Shown here: positions 36,182-44,002 of the stretch, one piece after another
How the letters are laid out: each line of letters opens with the position of its first letter
Numbering within the stretch: position 1 is the first letter of the stretch
NCBI GenBank assembly: GCA_965216105.1
Contig: OZ244147.1
Coordinates: 1,364,001 to 1,428,000, forward strand
Direction of reading: 5' to 3'
Source of the DNA: JAALLB01 sp017643495
GTDB lineage: Bacteria > Pseudomonadota > Alphaproteobacteria > Rhizobiales > Rhizobiaceae
Length of the DNA: 64,000 nt
Made by a program: the position numbers and the translations under genes
The notes under the pieces: generated by a model
Databases searched by the model: none
The model's input: the letters and a program-made list of their open reading frames with translations, nothing else
What the model was told of the DNA's origin: nothing

Positions 36182-37288
36182 TTGGTTTATGATCTGCAAC
36201 TCAAGAATGTAGGCAAGGTCTACGACAACGGAACACCTGCCGTCATAGACTTCAATCTTGATGTTGAAAAAGGGGAGTTCATCGCTTTCCTGGGGCCGTC
36301 TGGGTGTGGAAAGTCAACGACTTTGCGCATGATTTCCGGGTTTGAAACGGTGACCAGCGGCGACTTGCTGATCCGTGGCAAGCGGGTAAATGACCAATTG
36401 CCGGAAAAACGTCCCACATCGATGATTTTTCAGAATTATGCGCTCTTTCCCCACATGAATGTGCGCCAGAATGTCCGTTTCGGTCTTGAGGTGAAAGGGA
36501 TGTCAAAGCCTGAAGCCGACAAAAAGGTCGACGGCATTCTCGACAAGCTCGGATTGCTGGACATATCCGAAATGCCTACAAGCCGTCTTTCCGGGGGTCA
36601 ACGCCAGCGTATTGCACTTGCGCGTTCACTTGTCGTCGAACCGGACATCCTGCTTCTGGACGAGCCGCTGGGTGCGCTGGATGCAAATTTGCGCAAGAGC
36701 ATCCAGAATGAACTGAAATTGTTGCAGCGTGATCTGGGCATTACATTTGTATTCGTAACACATGCCCAGTCTGAGGCGCTTGCCCTGTCGGACCGCATAA
36801 TAGTGATGAACGCGGGCCGTGTTGAGCAGATCAGTCCTCCACGGGAACTCTATACGCGTCCGAAAAGTGAATTCGTTGCACGTTTCATAGGGTCAAACAC
36901 GCTCATTCCCGGAACGGTTTTGAAAAGCGATGCTGAAACCATCACGCTCGATACCGCATTTGGTGCCATTTCCGGTACCAATCGCATCAACCTGACTGAA
37001 GCGAAAGGGCAGAACATGAGTATTGTTCTGCCGGCGGAGGCTGTTGAACTTGTGCCTGGTGACACAAAAGAGGGCGAGCTCCGCAAGACTTTTGGCAACA
37101 ACGTAATTCCCTGCCGGATCGACCGTTTGCAGGTCGTTGGCCACATCATGCAAATGTTGGTTAGCCTTGAAAACGGAGACACGATCCACATTGAGGGTCA
37201 TGTGGACAAATACCGGAACCGGCTGAAGGTTGGCACCTCGGCATATGTCGGGTGGCAGTCTTCCGGTGCCTCTGTAATCGGGCAATAG
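36182..37288 (+). CDS. PotA/UgpC-like ABC transporter ATPase (canonical)
   Basis: I place the start at TTG 36182 (VYDLQLKNVGKVYDNG follows), ten bases after AAAAGGA at 36165-36171; the upstream extension in this frame is not conserved in character and runs through the hairpin. This gives 368 residues. Walker A GPSGCGKST, signature LSGGQRQRIALARS, Walker B LLLDEP and H-loop VTHAQSEA are all complete, followed by a TOBE domain. It is the second ATPase for the same permease pair. With the H-loop-deficient first ATPase, a heterodimer with one normal and one degenerate site is possible. Confidence 0.87.
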   Translation: MVYDLQLKNVGKVYDNGTPAVIDFNLDVEKGEFIAFLGPSGCGKSTTLRMISGFETVTSGDLLIRGKRVNDQLPEKRPTSMIFQNYALFPHMNVRQNVRFGLEVKGMSKPEADKKVDGILDKLGLLDISEMPTSRLSGGQRQRIALARSLVVEPDILLLDEPLGALDANLRKSIQNELKLLQRDLGITFVFVTHAQSEALALSDRIIVMNAGRVEQISPPRELYTRPKSEFVARFIGSNTLIPGTVLKSDAETITLDTAFGAISGTNRINLTEAKGQNMSIVLPAEAVELVPGDTKEGELRKTFGNNVIPCRIDRLQVVGHIMQMLVSLENGDTIHIEGHVDKYRNRLKVGTSAYVGWQSSGASVIGQ

Positions 37289-37299
37289 GGCAGGGCAAA

Positions 37300-38652
37300 A
37301 TGGCTTCCCGGACAGCAACACAGATGGCAGCGGACCTGAGGGCAGGACGAACCGATCCCGTTGCGTTGGCGCAGGAAGCCTATGATCTCGTCGGCACTCA
37401 TGATGATCCGGCACTCTTTATTACTTTATTCAGACAACGGGCACTGGCTGAAGCGGAAGCATCCCGTATCAGGCACAAGAGCGGTATTCCCTCAAGCCTG
37501 CTTGATGGTGTGCCGACAGCGTGGAAAGCGCTTTTTGACTTCAAGGGGCAGGTAACAACCGCAGGATCTGTGGTTTTGGAAAACGACCCGCCAGCCACAG
37601 CAGATGCTGAAATCGTGGCGCAGGCCGCTAAAGCCGGGATGGTATCTATCGGCACAGTTAACATGACCGAGTTTGCGTATTCCGGTATCGGGCTCAATCC
37701 CCATTACGGAACACCCAGAAACATTCATGCAGCTATCGATTCCCCCCGCAGCCCGGGTGGGTCATCGTCCGGTTCCGGGGCTGTAGTCGCTTCTGGTATT
37801 GTTCCGCTGTCAATGGGTTCGGACACGGGCGGATCAGTGCGTATTCCTGCTTCCTTCAACGGGGTTGTAGGCTACAAAACCTCTGCGAACCGGTATCCCA
37901 TGCAGGGGGTATATCCTCTAGCCCCGTCACTGGACACGATTGGTCCCCTTGCGCAGACGGTCGAAGACTGTGTGCTTTGTGATGCCGTTATGCGTGGGAA
38001 AGCCAAACCGGATGTAGCAAGAGCAGATGTAAAGCGGTTGGATTTCGTGATTCCGGATAACGTTATGTTCGATCATGCGGCACCGGATGTGATTGCGAAT
38101 TTTGATGCAACCGTTGACCGGCTGGAAGCCGCAGGTGCCCGCATAAACCGCATCAAGCTGCCCCAGTTGCAGGAAATTCTTGATCTGATGGCAAAGCACG
38201 GTTTCCTTGCAGGTGCAGAAGCACTTGCCGTTCACAAGGAGCATGTGACCGGACCAGATGCAAAACGGATTGATCCACGTGTTGTACGACGTGTGCTTCA
38301 GGCCGAGGGGATGACCGCTGTTGATCTGGTGGTCCTGCAACAGGCAAGAACCCGGATGATGGCGGAAACGGCGCAGTTACTTGGTGACAGCATTCTGCTT
38401 TGCCCCACAACCGCGACTACAGCGATGGAGATTGCTCCGCTTGAAGCGGACCAGGACGTCTTTTTTCAGCACAACGGCCTGACCCTGAGGAATACCTCGC
38501 TTGGCAATTTTCTGGACTGGGCAGGAGTTTCCATACCCAACGGAACAGACCGCAACGGCATGCCCACCGGATTCCTGCTTTCCACTTCCCAGGGGCGTGA
38601 CCGGCAGGTTCTGTCTGCTGCCCTAGCAACCGAAGAGATTATCCGCGGTTGA
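37300..38652 (+). CDS. Amidase-signature family hydrolase
   Basis: The ATG at 37300 gives 450 residues. The amidase Ser-cisSer-Lys triad is visible as K76 (TAWKAL), S155 (GGSSSGSG) and the nucleophile S179 (SDTGGSVRIP). It is 11 bases after the ATPase stop and 37 bases before a deacetylase-fold hydrolase gene. It should hydrolyse a linear amide, for instance one released after opening of an imide or lactam. No signal peptide is present, so it acts in the cytoplasm after uptake. Substrate is unknown; the sequence resembles allophanate hydrolase and glutamyl-amidotransferase A only at family level. Confidence 0.9.
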   Translation: MASRTATQMAADLRAGRTDPVALAQEAYDLVGTHDDPALFITLFRQRALAEAEASRIRHKSGIPSSLLDGVPTAWKALFDFKGQVTTAGSVVLENDPPATADAEIVAQAAKAGMVSIGTVNMTEFAYSGIGLNPHYGTPRNIHAAIDSPRSPGGSSSGSGAVVASGIVPLSMGSDTGGSVRIPASFNGVVGYKTSANRYPMQGVYPLAPSLDTIGPLAQTVEDCVLCDAVMRGKAKPDVARADVKRLDFVIPDNVMFDHAAPDVIANFDATVDRLEAAGARINRIKLPQLQEILDLMAKHGFLAGAEALAVHKEHVTGPDAKRIDPRVVRRVLQAEGMTAVDLVVLQQARTRMMAETAQLLGDSILLCPTTATTAMEIAPLEADQDVFFQHNGLTLRNTSLGNFLDWAGVSIPNGTDRNGMPTGFLLSTSQGRDRQVLSAALATEEIIRG

Positions 38653-38689
38653 TGCCACAACCCATGACTTGGACATAAGGAGAAAACAA

Positions 38690-39592
38690 ATGACCAAAAA
38701 AATACTGTGTGCCTTTGGGACGGATATCGATTCCGTTGCAGGCCAGATCGGTTCGTATGGCGGAGGGGATTCCCCCAATGACATTCAGCGCGGCATATTC
38801 GCGACTGAAGTGGGCATTCCGCGCCTGCTGCGCTTGTTCAAGAAATATGACATGAAAACGTCGTTCTTCATTCCTGGCCATTCACTGGAAACCTTTCCCA
38901 AGGAAATGGACATGATTGTCGAAGCGGGCCACGAAATCGGCGCGCACGGGTACATGCATGAAAACCCCGTCGCCATGACGCCCACGCAGGAAGAGGATGT
39001 GCTGGTCAAGTCCATCGAACTGATCAAGGGGCTGACCGGTGAAGCTCCCAAAGGTTATGTCGCACCTTGGTGGGAAATGTCGAATGTTACAGCGGCACTG
39101 CTTGGTAAATACGGATTTTCCTATGACCACAGCCAAAGCTACCGCGACTTCCAGCCGTTCTATGCGCGAGTGGGCGATGAATGGAATGTGATCGACTATT
39201 CCAAGACAGCGGGTGAGTGGATGCACCCCTTGAAGCACGGCAAGGAAATAGATCTCGTTGATATTGGTGCAAACTGGTATGTCGACGACTTGCCGCCGAT
39301 GATGTTCATCAAGAATGCGCCAAACAGCCATGGTTTTGTCAGTCCGCGCGACATTGAGCAATTGTGGAAAGACCAGTTTGACTGGGTTTACCGCGAGATG
39401 GAATACGGCGTTTTCCCGATTACCATTCACCCCGATGTAGCAGGACGCCCACAAGTTTTGCTCATGCTCGAACGCCTGATCGATTATATCAATGGTCATT
39501 CCGGAGTTGAGTGGGTGGACTTCAACACTATTGCTGATGATTTCCGCGAACGCTATCCTTTTGAAAGTGGCAAGCGTCCTGAAGTGATTTGA
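38690..39592 (+). CDS. Polysaccharide-deacetylase-fold hydrolase, HpPgdA/PuuE-like (cytoplasmic)
   Basis: The ATG at 38690 after AAGGAG gives 300 residues. The NodB-fold metal site appears as D14 (TDIDSVAG) and H86/H90 (GHEIGAHGYMHEN); KGYVAPWWEMS gives the next conserved motif. There is no signal peptide, so it is not an exported cell-wall enzyme. The closest families I know are PuuE allantoinase and the HpPgdA group, whose fold also hydrolyses cyclic imides. With an amidase upstream, it may open a cyclic imide or lactam. This substrate class is inferred, not seen. Confidence 0.82.
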   Translation: MTKKILCAFGTDIDSVAGQIGSYGGGDSPNDIQRGIFATEVGIPRLLRLFKKYDMKTSFFIPGHSLETFPKEMDMIVEAGHEIGAHGYMHENPVAMTPTQEEDVLVKSIELIKGLTGEAPKGYVAPWWEMSNVTAALLGKYGFSYDHSQSYRDFQPFYARVGDEWNVIDYSKTAGEWMHPLKHGKEIDLVDIGANWYVDDLPPMMFIKNAPNSHGFVSPRDIEQLWKDQFDWVYREMEYGVFPITIHPDVAGRPQVLLMLERLIDYINGHSGVEWVDFNTIADDFRERYPFESGKRPEVI

Positions 39593-39604
39593 CGCAATGA
39601 CATG

Positions 39605-39627
39605 CCGGAGAGGAAAACCCTCTCCGG
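39605..39627 (+). other. Nine-base-pair intercistronic hairpin
   Basis: CCGGAGAGG (39605-39613) pairs exactly with CCTCTCCGG (39619-39627) over a five-base loop. There is no T-run, and a good ribosome binding site (AAAGGAG) follows for the next small gene. It is probably a processing or stabilising element after the hydrolase gene, possibly a weak terminator. Confidence 0.5.
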
Positions 39628-39649
39628 TATTCGCAAAGGAGTTGTTGCC

Positions 39650-39946
39650 ATGTGCAGTGCCTGTGGATTCCCGACCAAACCGGGACATTGGACAGATGCC
39701 GGCGCAGAAGTGGCCGGTGACAAATTGCGGTTGAAATTTCGCCGCACGAAAGTGTTGAACAAAATTCTCGAAAGTTATGGCCTTTCGGCACATTACGACG
39801 GTTTGACGCCGGGTATCCAGTTAAGCTCCAGGACAGGCGGAACCCGAATTTTGCCTGATCTTGAAGCCGTATGGAGTGAAGCTGAACGCCAGAACGGTTC
39901 TGTGCTTGACCCGTTGGAGGCCCGTTTTACCGGCCTGTCACGTTAA
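39650..39946 (+). CDS. Small CxxC protein next to a COG0523 GTPase
   Basis: The ATG at 39650 after AAAGGAG gives 98 residues beginning MCSACGFPTKPGHW. The CxxC motif at residues 2-5 with the nearby histidine (H13) suggests a metal-binding head; the remainder is charged and shows no known motif to me. The stop directly abuts the GTPase start, so they are co-translated. A role in metal delivery to the neighbouring metal-dependent hydrolase is plausible. I do not recognise the family. Confidence 0.7.
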   Translation: MCSACGFPTKPGHWTDAGAEVAGDKLRLKFRRTKVLNKILESYGLSAHYDGLTPGIQLSSRTGGTRILPDLEAVWSEAERQNGSVLDPLEARFTGLSR

Positions 39947-40924
39947 ATGTCTGAAAAGAAAACAACCCGGAAAATTGACGGGCGCATCAGACTGACCATA
40001 CTGGGTGGATATCTTGGCTCAGGCAAGACAACATGGTTGCGCCACCAGCTTTTCAAAAATGCTTTTGGTCGTGTGCACATTCTTGTAAATGAAGCCGCCG
40101 AAACTCCCGTGGATGACATTCTTCTGGCAGAGCATGCGACTGGCATGACCTTGCTTTCAGGTGGCTGCGCCTGTTGTGCGGGACAAGAGGAATTGATCAG
40201 AACGCTGCGAAAGTTGTGTGATGAACGTAGCCGCAGCCCTTCGGATGAAGCACGTCTTGAGCAAATCATTCTGGAAACAAGCGGCCTGGCTGATCCTGCT
40301 GCGATTGCATCCGCTATCCAGAATGACCCGGTGCTGGTGCATCACATTCGTCTGGACAAAATCATTGTTCTGGTTGACGCGTTAAACATCGCTGACCAGT
40401 TGGGCACTGAATATCTTGGCAGACAACAAATCGAGGCGGCAGACCATATCATTCTTACAAAGGCTGATTTGCAAGACCCGTCTGTCCTGAGTTCTGCCCA
40501 TGTCACTGTTGAGCTTATCAATCCCGGTGCAACCCTGTCTGCGGCTGTCAAAGGTGAGGCATTTGAACCTCATGTAAACCCGGATGCTGAACCGTTCGAT
40601 CTGCCGCTTCAGGGCGATGCGAAACCACTTGAACCCATCACCCCGACCCGTCTTGCGATTGGAGATGAGGTTGACTGGGCAGCCTTTTCAGTCTGGTTAT
40701 CAGCCTTGTTGCACGCTAGAGGCAAGGATATTGTCCGGGTGAAAGGTGTCTTTGCCACGCCTGCCGGGCCATTGCTGTTGCAAGGTGTGCGGAATTCTGT
40801 GCAGGCCCCAGAAATGCTGCCACCGTCATTGACAGAATATCAAAACAATATCGTCTTTATCGGGCGCGGTTTCCAACTTGATGAACTGGAAGCATCGCTG
40901 AATTATTTTTCACTGAACGAGTGA
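39947..40924 (+). CDS. CobW/COG0523-family GTPase (metal chaperone-like)
   Basis: A 325-residue G3E GTPase. Walker A is GGYLGSGKTTWLR, the metal-binding CxCC motif is GGCACCAGQ (C74, C76, C77), and the guanine-specificity motif appears as TKAD. A C-terminal CobW_C-like part follows. Members of this family deliver zinc, cobalt or iron to client enzymes. Here the likely client is the metal-dependent NodB-fold hydrolase upstream, with the CxxC protein as a possible helper. It is not a cobalamin-synthesis gene by context. A strong terminator follows the stop. Confidence 0.88.
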   Translation: MSEKKTTRKIDGRIRLTILGGYLGSGKTTWLRHQLFKNAFGRVHILVNEAAETPVDDILLAEHATGMTLLSGGCACCAGQEELIRTLRKLCDERSRSPSDEARLEQIILETSGLADPAAIASAIQNDPVLVHHIRLDKIIVLVDALNIADQLGTEYLGRQQIEAADHIILTKADLQDPSVLSSAHVTVELINPGATLSAAVKGEAFEPHVNPDAEPFDLPLQGDAKPLEPITPTRLAIGDEVDWAAFSVWLSALLHARGKDIVRVKGVFATPAGPLLLQGVRNSVQAPEMLPPSLTEYQNNIVFIGRGFQLDELEASLNYFSLNE

Positions 40925-40926
40925 GT

Positions 40927-40962
40927 TCACCAGGGAACCGCAGAGTGCCGGCTCCCTGGTGA
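40927..40962 (+). terminator. Intrinsic terminator after the CobW-like gene
   Basis: TCACCAGGGA (40927-40936) pairs perfectly with TCCCTGGTGA (40953-40962), with further possible pairing inside. It is followed by TCCGTTTTCTT. The hairpin begins three bases after the GTPase stop and lies just before the 3' end of the convergent AA5-like gene. It should end the long catabolic operon and may also insulate the minus-strand gene. Confidence 0.8.
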
Positions 40963-40971
40963 TCCGTTTTC

Positions 40972-43773
40972 TTAAGCAACCGGTTGTTCGAGCTGCACTA
41001 CCTGGTCATTGAATTCGATTTCCTCGAAATCATACAACAGGTCGTGCGCATCTTCGTTGCGGTTCCAGACCACGATGCCTTCTCCGTCGGTGGCGACATC
41101 CCAGCCATAATCAGCGGAATTGCCATCGATGACAAAACGGTCGGTTTGGTCTGTCCCGGTTTCATATTGTGTTCGGGCCGGATCATCCTGAACCGTCACG
41201 CCGCCGCCAGGATTCGTTGTCGCTGCAAGTTCAACTGTCTTGTCATTGAATGCAATCTTGTCAAAGTCGTAAAGCAGATCATGTCCCGTTGGCCCCCAAA
41301 CCACAATACCTTCGCCATCTGTTGCATCTGCCCAGTTGTAATCGGCTGAATTGCCATTGATGACAAAAGTGTCTGAAGCGTCTTTCGCGCCTGTCAAATA
41401 TTGTGTGACATTGGGAACATCGTCATATTCGCCGTTTTCAGACACCAGTGATACAGTTGTGTCATTGAAGCGAATTTTCTCAAATCCGTACAACAGATCG
41501 TGTCCGGTCGGTCCCCATACGACGATACCTTCACCGTCTGTTGCGGGAGCCCAGTTATAATCGGTGGCATTGCCGTTGATTATAAAAGTGTCCGAAACAT
41601 CATCGGTACCTGTCAGATATTGGGTGACATTGGCGATGTCATGGTACTGACCGTCTTCAGCGGTAAGCGGGACTGTCATGTCCTCAAAGCGGATTTTTTC
41701 AAAACCGTACAGAAGATCGTGACCGGTCGGTCCCCAAACGACAATGCTTTCCCCGTCCTCGCTGACACCCCAGCCATAGTCGGATGAATTCCCGGCAATG
41801 ACAAACACATCATTGTCACCAATGCCGTTGAGGTATTGTGTGACGTTTGGAACATCATCAACATAGTTGCCTGGTTCAGTTGGGGTTGTTCCATTCACTT
41901 CAAAGTCTGTTCGGTCAAAGCCCGGACCTTTCCAGTCAAGTTCCATGACTGCATCGCCACCCTGCTCGAAATATTCGGCATTCAGGTCGTGGATACCTGC
42001 ATCAAGATATACAGTGGCAGTCTGCTCTTGGGCGGAGTGCAGGCCGTCATTGTCGATGATCCGGGTCCCGTCAATTGCAAGGCGGGAGCCATCGTCGGAG
42101 TTCAGATAGAACGTATACTGGCCTGCTGTTTCAGCAACAAACTGACCGGAATACTTGACTGCAAACTTGTCTGCCGGACCGCCCTGGTAAAACGCACCGG
42201 ATCCGACGTTTTTCTGGATCTGGTTGACATTCTCTTCGAATACCGGCGCAGCAGTGAAGTCAATCTCGTCCAGATCTGACACATCAGCGTTGTAGTATTC
42301 AGCTGTCAGGACACCATCAACCGGATCAATCGAGATGCCGTTTTCCGTGTAAAGGGGCAAGGTTGGTTCGACACTGATGATCGGGGCTTCCGAGGGAACG
42401 CCATTTTCATCAATCGCAAACAACATCCAGTTGCCGGCGCCAAGCACATGCGGATTGTCAGGCAGGCTTACTTCAATACGCTGGTTGTCCAGAACCCTGA
42501 AGTCAAGATTCATGCGACCCGATTCCATGTTGTTGGAATGGGTTACCGCGCCTGTCTTGTTAAACGAAAGGGCTTGTATGGACGACGCATCATCCACCTC
42601 GATGATAAAGGATTGTCCGGGCTCGACACTTGCCGGTGACACATTGATTTGCGGGCGGCCTGCCAATGTACCATCATCATTGTAGAGATAAGGAGGGCGA
42701 TAGATCTGTGCGTCCATCATATCGACAGTGCCATTCAGGCCACCACCACCCATGGACAGGATTGTACCGTCATTCAGCAATACTGATGAGGAGTGATAAA
42801 GGCGCATTACAGCCTCGGCATCAACCGTCGTCACTTCACCGGTATAGGGGTTGAACATCTGGGATTCGAGGATTGCCTGATCAGGCGACTGCGAGTTGCC
42901 GACCTCTGTTCCGCCATTGATCAGGATTTGGCCATCCGGCAGGACGGTCATGTCTGCATTGTTGCGGTCACCGCCAAGGTCCGCAGCATATTCAAACGTG
43001 GGTGTATCACCGTTGATATCCATGTACCAGAGATCGCCGACGTGATCCATGATGATGACTTTCCCAACATCATACATGACAGCAGTGGAGGCCGCGTCCA
43101 TCTGGAAGGGCACTTCTCCGATTTTTCGGATTGAACCAGTGCCGGACGGGTCCATTGCCATGACTTCAAAACTGCCTGCCGGGCCAGGATTGGCATTCTG
43201 GTTGCCGGCATTGATCGCGATATAAACGATTTCCCCGTTACCATTCACCCATGCTTTCGGATACCACCAGTTGGCAGCAACATCCGGATCCGTTGCTCCG
43301 TCAAGTTTGCGCCATCCTTCACCGGGGGTGAAAATTTCCGGAGTGCCGCGCAAGTTCGCATTTCCATTGCCGCCCATGACCACAACCTGACCAGTCGAAA
43401 GCGAGATTGTCGTTGGGTAGAACCTGCCGGTTGCCATGTCGTTTGCACCGTCGCGAACAAGCGTTTCATCGGAGGTGTCGAAGATTTGTCCACCGGGAGC
43501 GCCGCTCCCGTTGCCGCCTGCAATCAATACCTTGTCTGTTCCGGGAATGATGACACCGGCTCCGCAGAACATGCGGATTGCGTGCGCTGCACTCAGGATT
43601 TCATGCTGTCCGGTTTCAGGATCAAAAATACCGTATTTCTGGGTGTTCGAGAATGCATTGCCATTACCGTCGCCACCCCAGAAAAGGACGCGCCCGTCAC
43701 CAAGAACAACCTGGTGAATACCAATAATGGATGTGTCGAAGACATTTCCCCAATCGCCGGTAATTGCATTCAT
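40972..43773 (-). CDS. Galactose-oxidase-like (AA5) copper radical oxidase with PA14 domain and C-terminal repeats, type I secretion cargo
   Basis: The ATG at 43773 gives 933 residues and no N-terminal signal. Residues 1-470 form a kelch propeller plus the galactose-oxidase C-terminal domain. All residues of the copper/Tyr-Cys site are present: C70 (RMFCGAG), Y119 (GRFYPT), Y326 and H327 (RLYHSSS) and H412 (AVTHSN). The tryptophan that stacks on the cofactor in galactose oxidase is not seen after the first tyrosine, so glyoxal or alcohol oxidase activity is as likely as galactose oxidase. A PA14 domain (about 488-623) with LNSDDGSRLAIDG follows, then four repeats (640-928). A full type I secretion system is divergently encoded, which fits export by a C-terminal signal. 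Confidence 0.85.
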   Translation of the reverse strand: MNAITGDWGNVFDTSIIGIHQVVLGDGRVLFWGGDGNGNAFSNTQKYGIFDPETGQHEILSAAHAIRMFCGAGVIIPGTDKVLIAGGNGSGAPGGQIFDTSDETLVRDGANDMATGRFYPTTISLSTGQVVVMGGNGNANLRGTPEIFTPGEGWRKLDGATDPDVAANWWYPKAWVNGNGEIVYIAINAGNQNANPGPAGSFEVMAMDPSGTGSIRKIGEVPFQMDAASTAVMYDVGKVIIMDHVGDLWYMDINGDTPTFEYAADLGGDRNNADMTVLPDGQILINGGTEVGNSQSPDQAILESQMFNPYTGEVTTVDAEAVMRLYHSSSVLLNDGTILSMGGGGLNGTVDMMDAQIYRPPYLYNDDGTLAGRPQINVSPASVEPGQSFIIEVDDASSIQALSFNKTGAVTHSNNMESGRMNLDFRVLDNQRIEVSLPDNPHVLGAGNWMLFAIDENGVPSEAPIISVEPTLPLYTENGISIDPVDGVLTAEYYNADVSDLDEIDFTAAPVFEENVNQIQKNVGSGAFYQGGPADKFAVKYSGQFVAETAGQYTFYLNSDDGSRLAIDGTRIIDNDGLHSAQEQTATVYLDAGIHDLNAEYFEQGGDAVMELDWKGPGFDRTDFEVNGTTPTEPGNYVDDVPNVTQYLNGIGDNDVFVIAGNSSDYGWGVSEDGESIVVWGPTGHDLLYGFEKIRFEDMTVPLTAEDGQYHDIANVTQYLTGTDDVSDTFIINGNATDYNWAPATDGEGIVVWGPTGHDLLYGFEKIRFNDTTVSLVSENGEYDDVPNVTQYLTGAKDASDTFVINGNSADYNWADATDGEGIVVWGPTGHDLLYDFDKIAFNDKTVELAATTNPGGGVTVQDDPARTQYETGTDQTDRFVIDGNSADYGWDVATDGEGIVVWNRNEDAHDLLYDFEEIEFNDQVVQLEQPVA
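40990..41856 (-). repeat. Four tandem coding repeats, about 74 codons each
   Basis: The C-terminal part of the oxidase gene holds four repeats of about 222 bases. Each reads NVTQYLTG, DTFVINGNSADYNW, DGEGIVVWGPTGHDLLY and FEKIRFND with small changes. The middle two are the most alike; the last diverges (WNRNEDAHDLLY). The pattern resembles the beta-rich units found just before the secretion signal in type I-exported proteins. Confidence 0.85.
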
Positions 43774-44002
43774 GACCAAAAATCCCGTTTTGGTACCAGT
43801 GCTGCCGGAATGGTTCGTATCCGGTCAATCCAGTACACAGTTGCTTTCATTGCTGAAGGCAAAGCAATTTCTGTGCCAAGTATCCAATAACCGGCCAAAA
43901 CTTTGTTATTCGGGTATTACAGGCCGAAATAAGCCCGATACTGCATCAAATCCGCCAGACTAAACACTTTGTTATCTAATCCTGTTTACATTTTAGCAGT
44001 GT
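43774..44002. promoter_or_regulatory. Divergent promoter region between oxidase and type I secretion genes
   Basis: The 229-base gap serves both directions. The 10-base direct repeat ACTTTGTTAT occurs at 43901-43910 and again at 43967-43976, 66 bases apart, in an AT-rich context, and may be a shared regulator site. No clear -35/-10 pair could be chosen. No small gene is apparent. Confidence 0.35.

Noticed and set aside
39947..40924. Cobalamin biosynthesis gene cobW
   Set aside because: It belongs to the wider COG0523 family and sits in an amide-catabolic operon, far from the cobalamin uptake genes and with no cob genes nearby.
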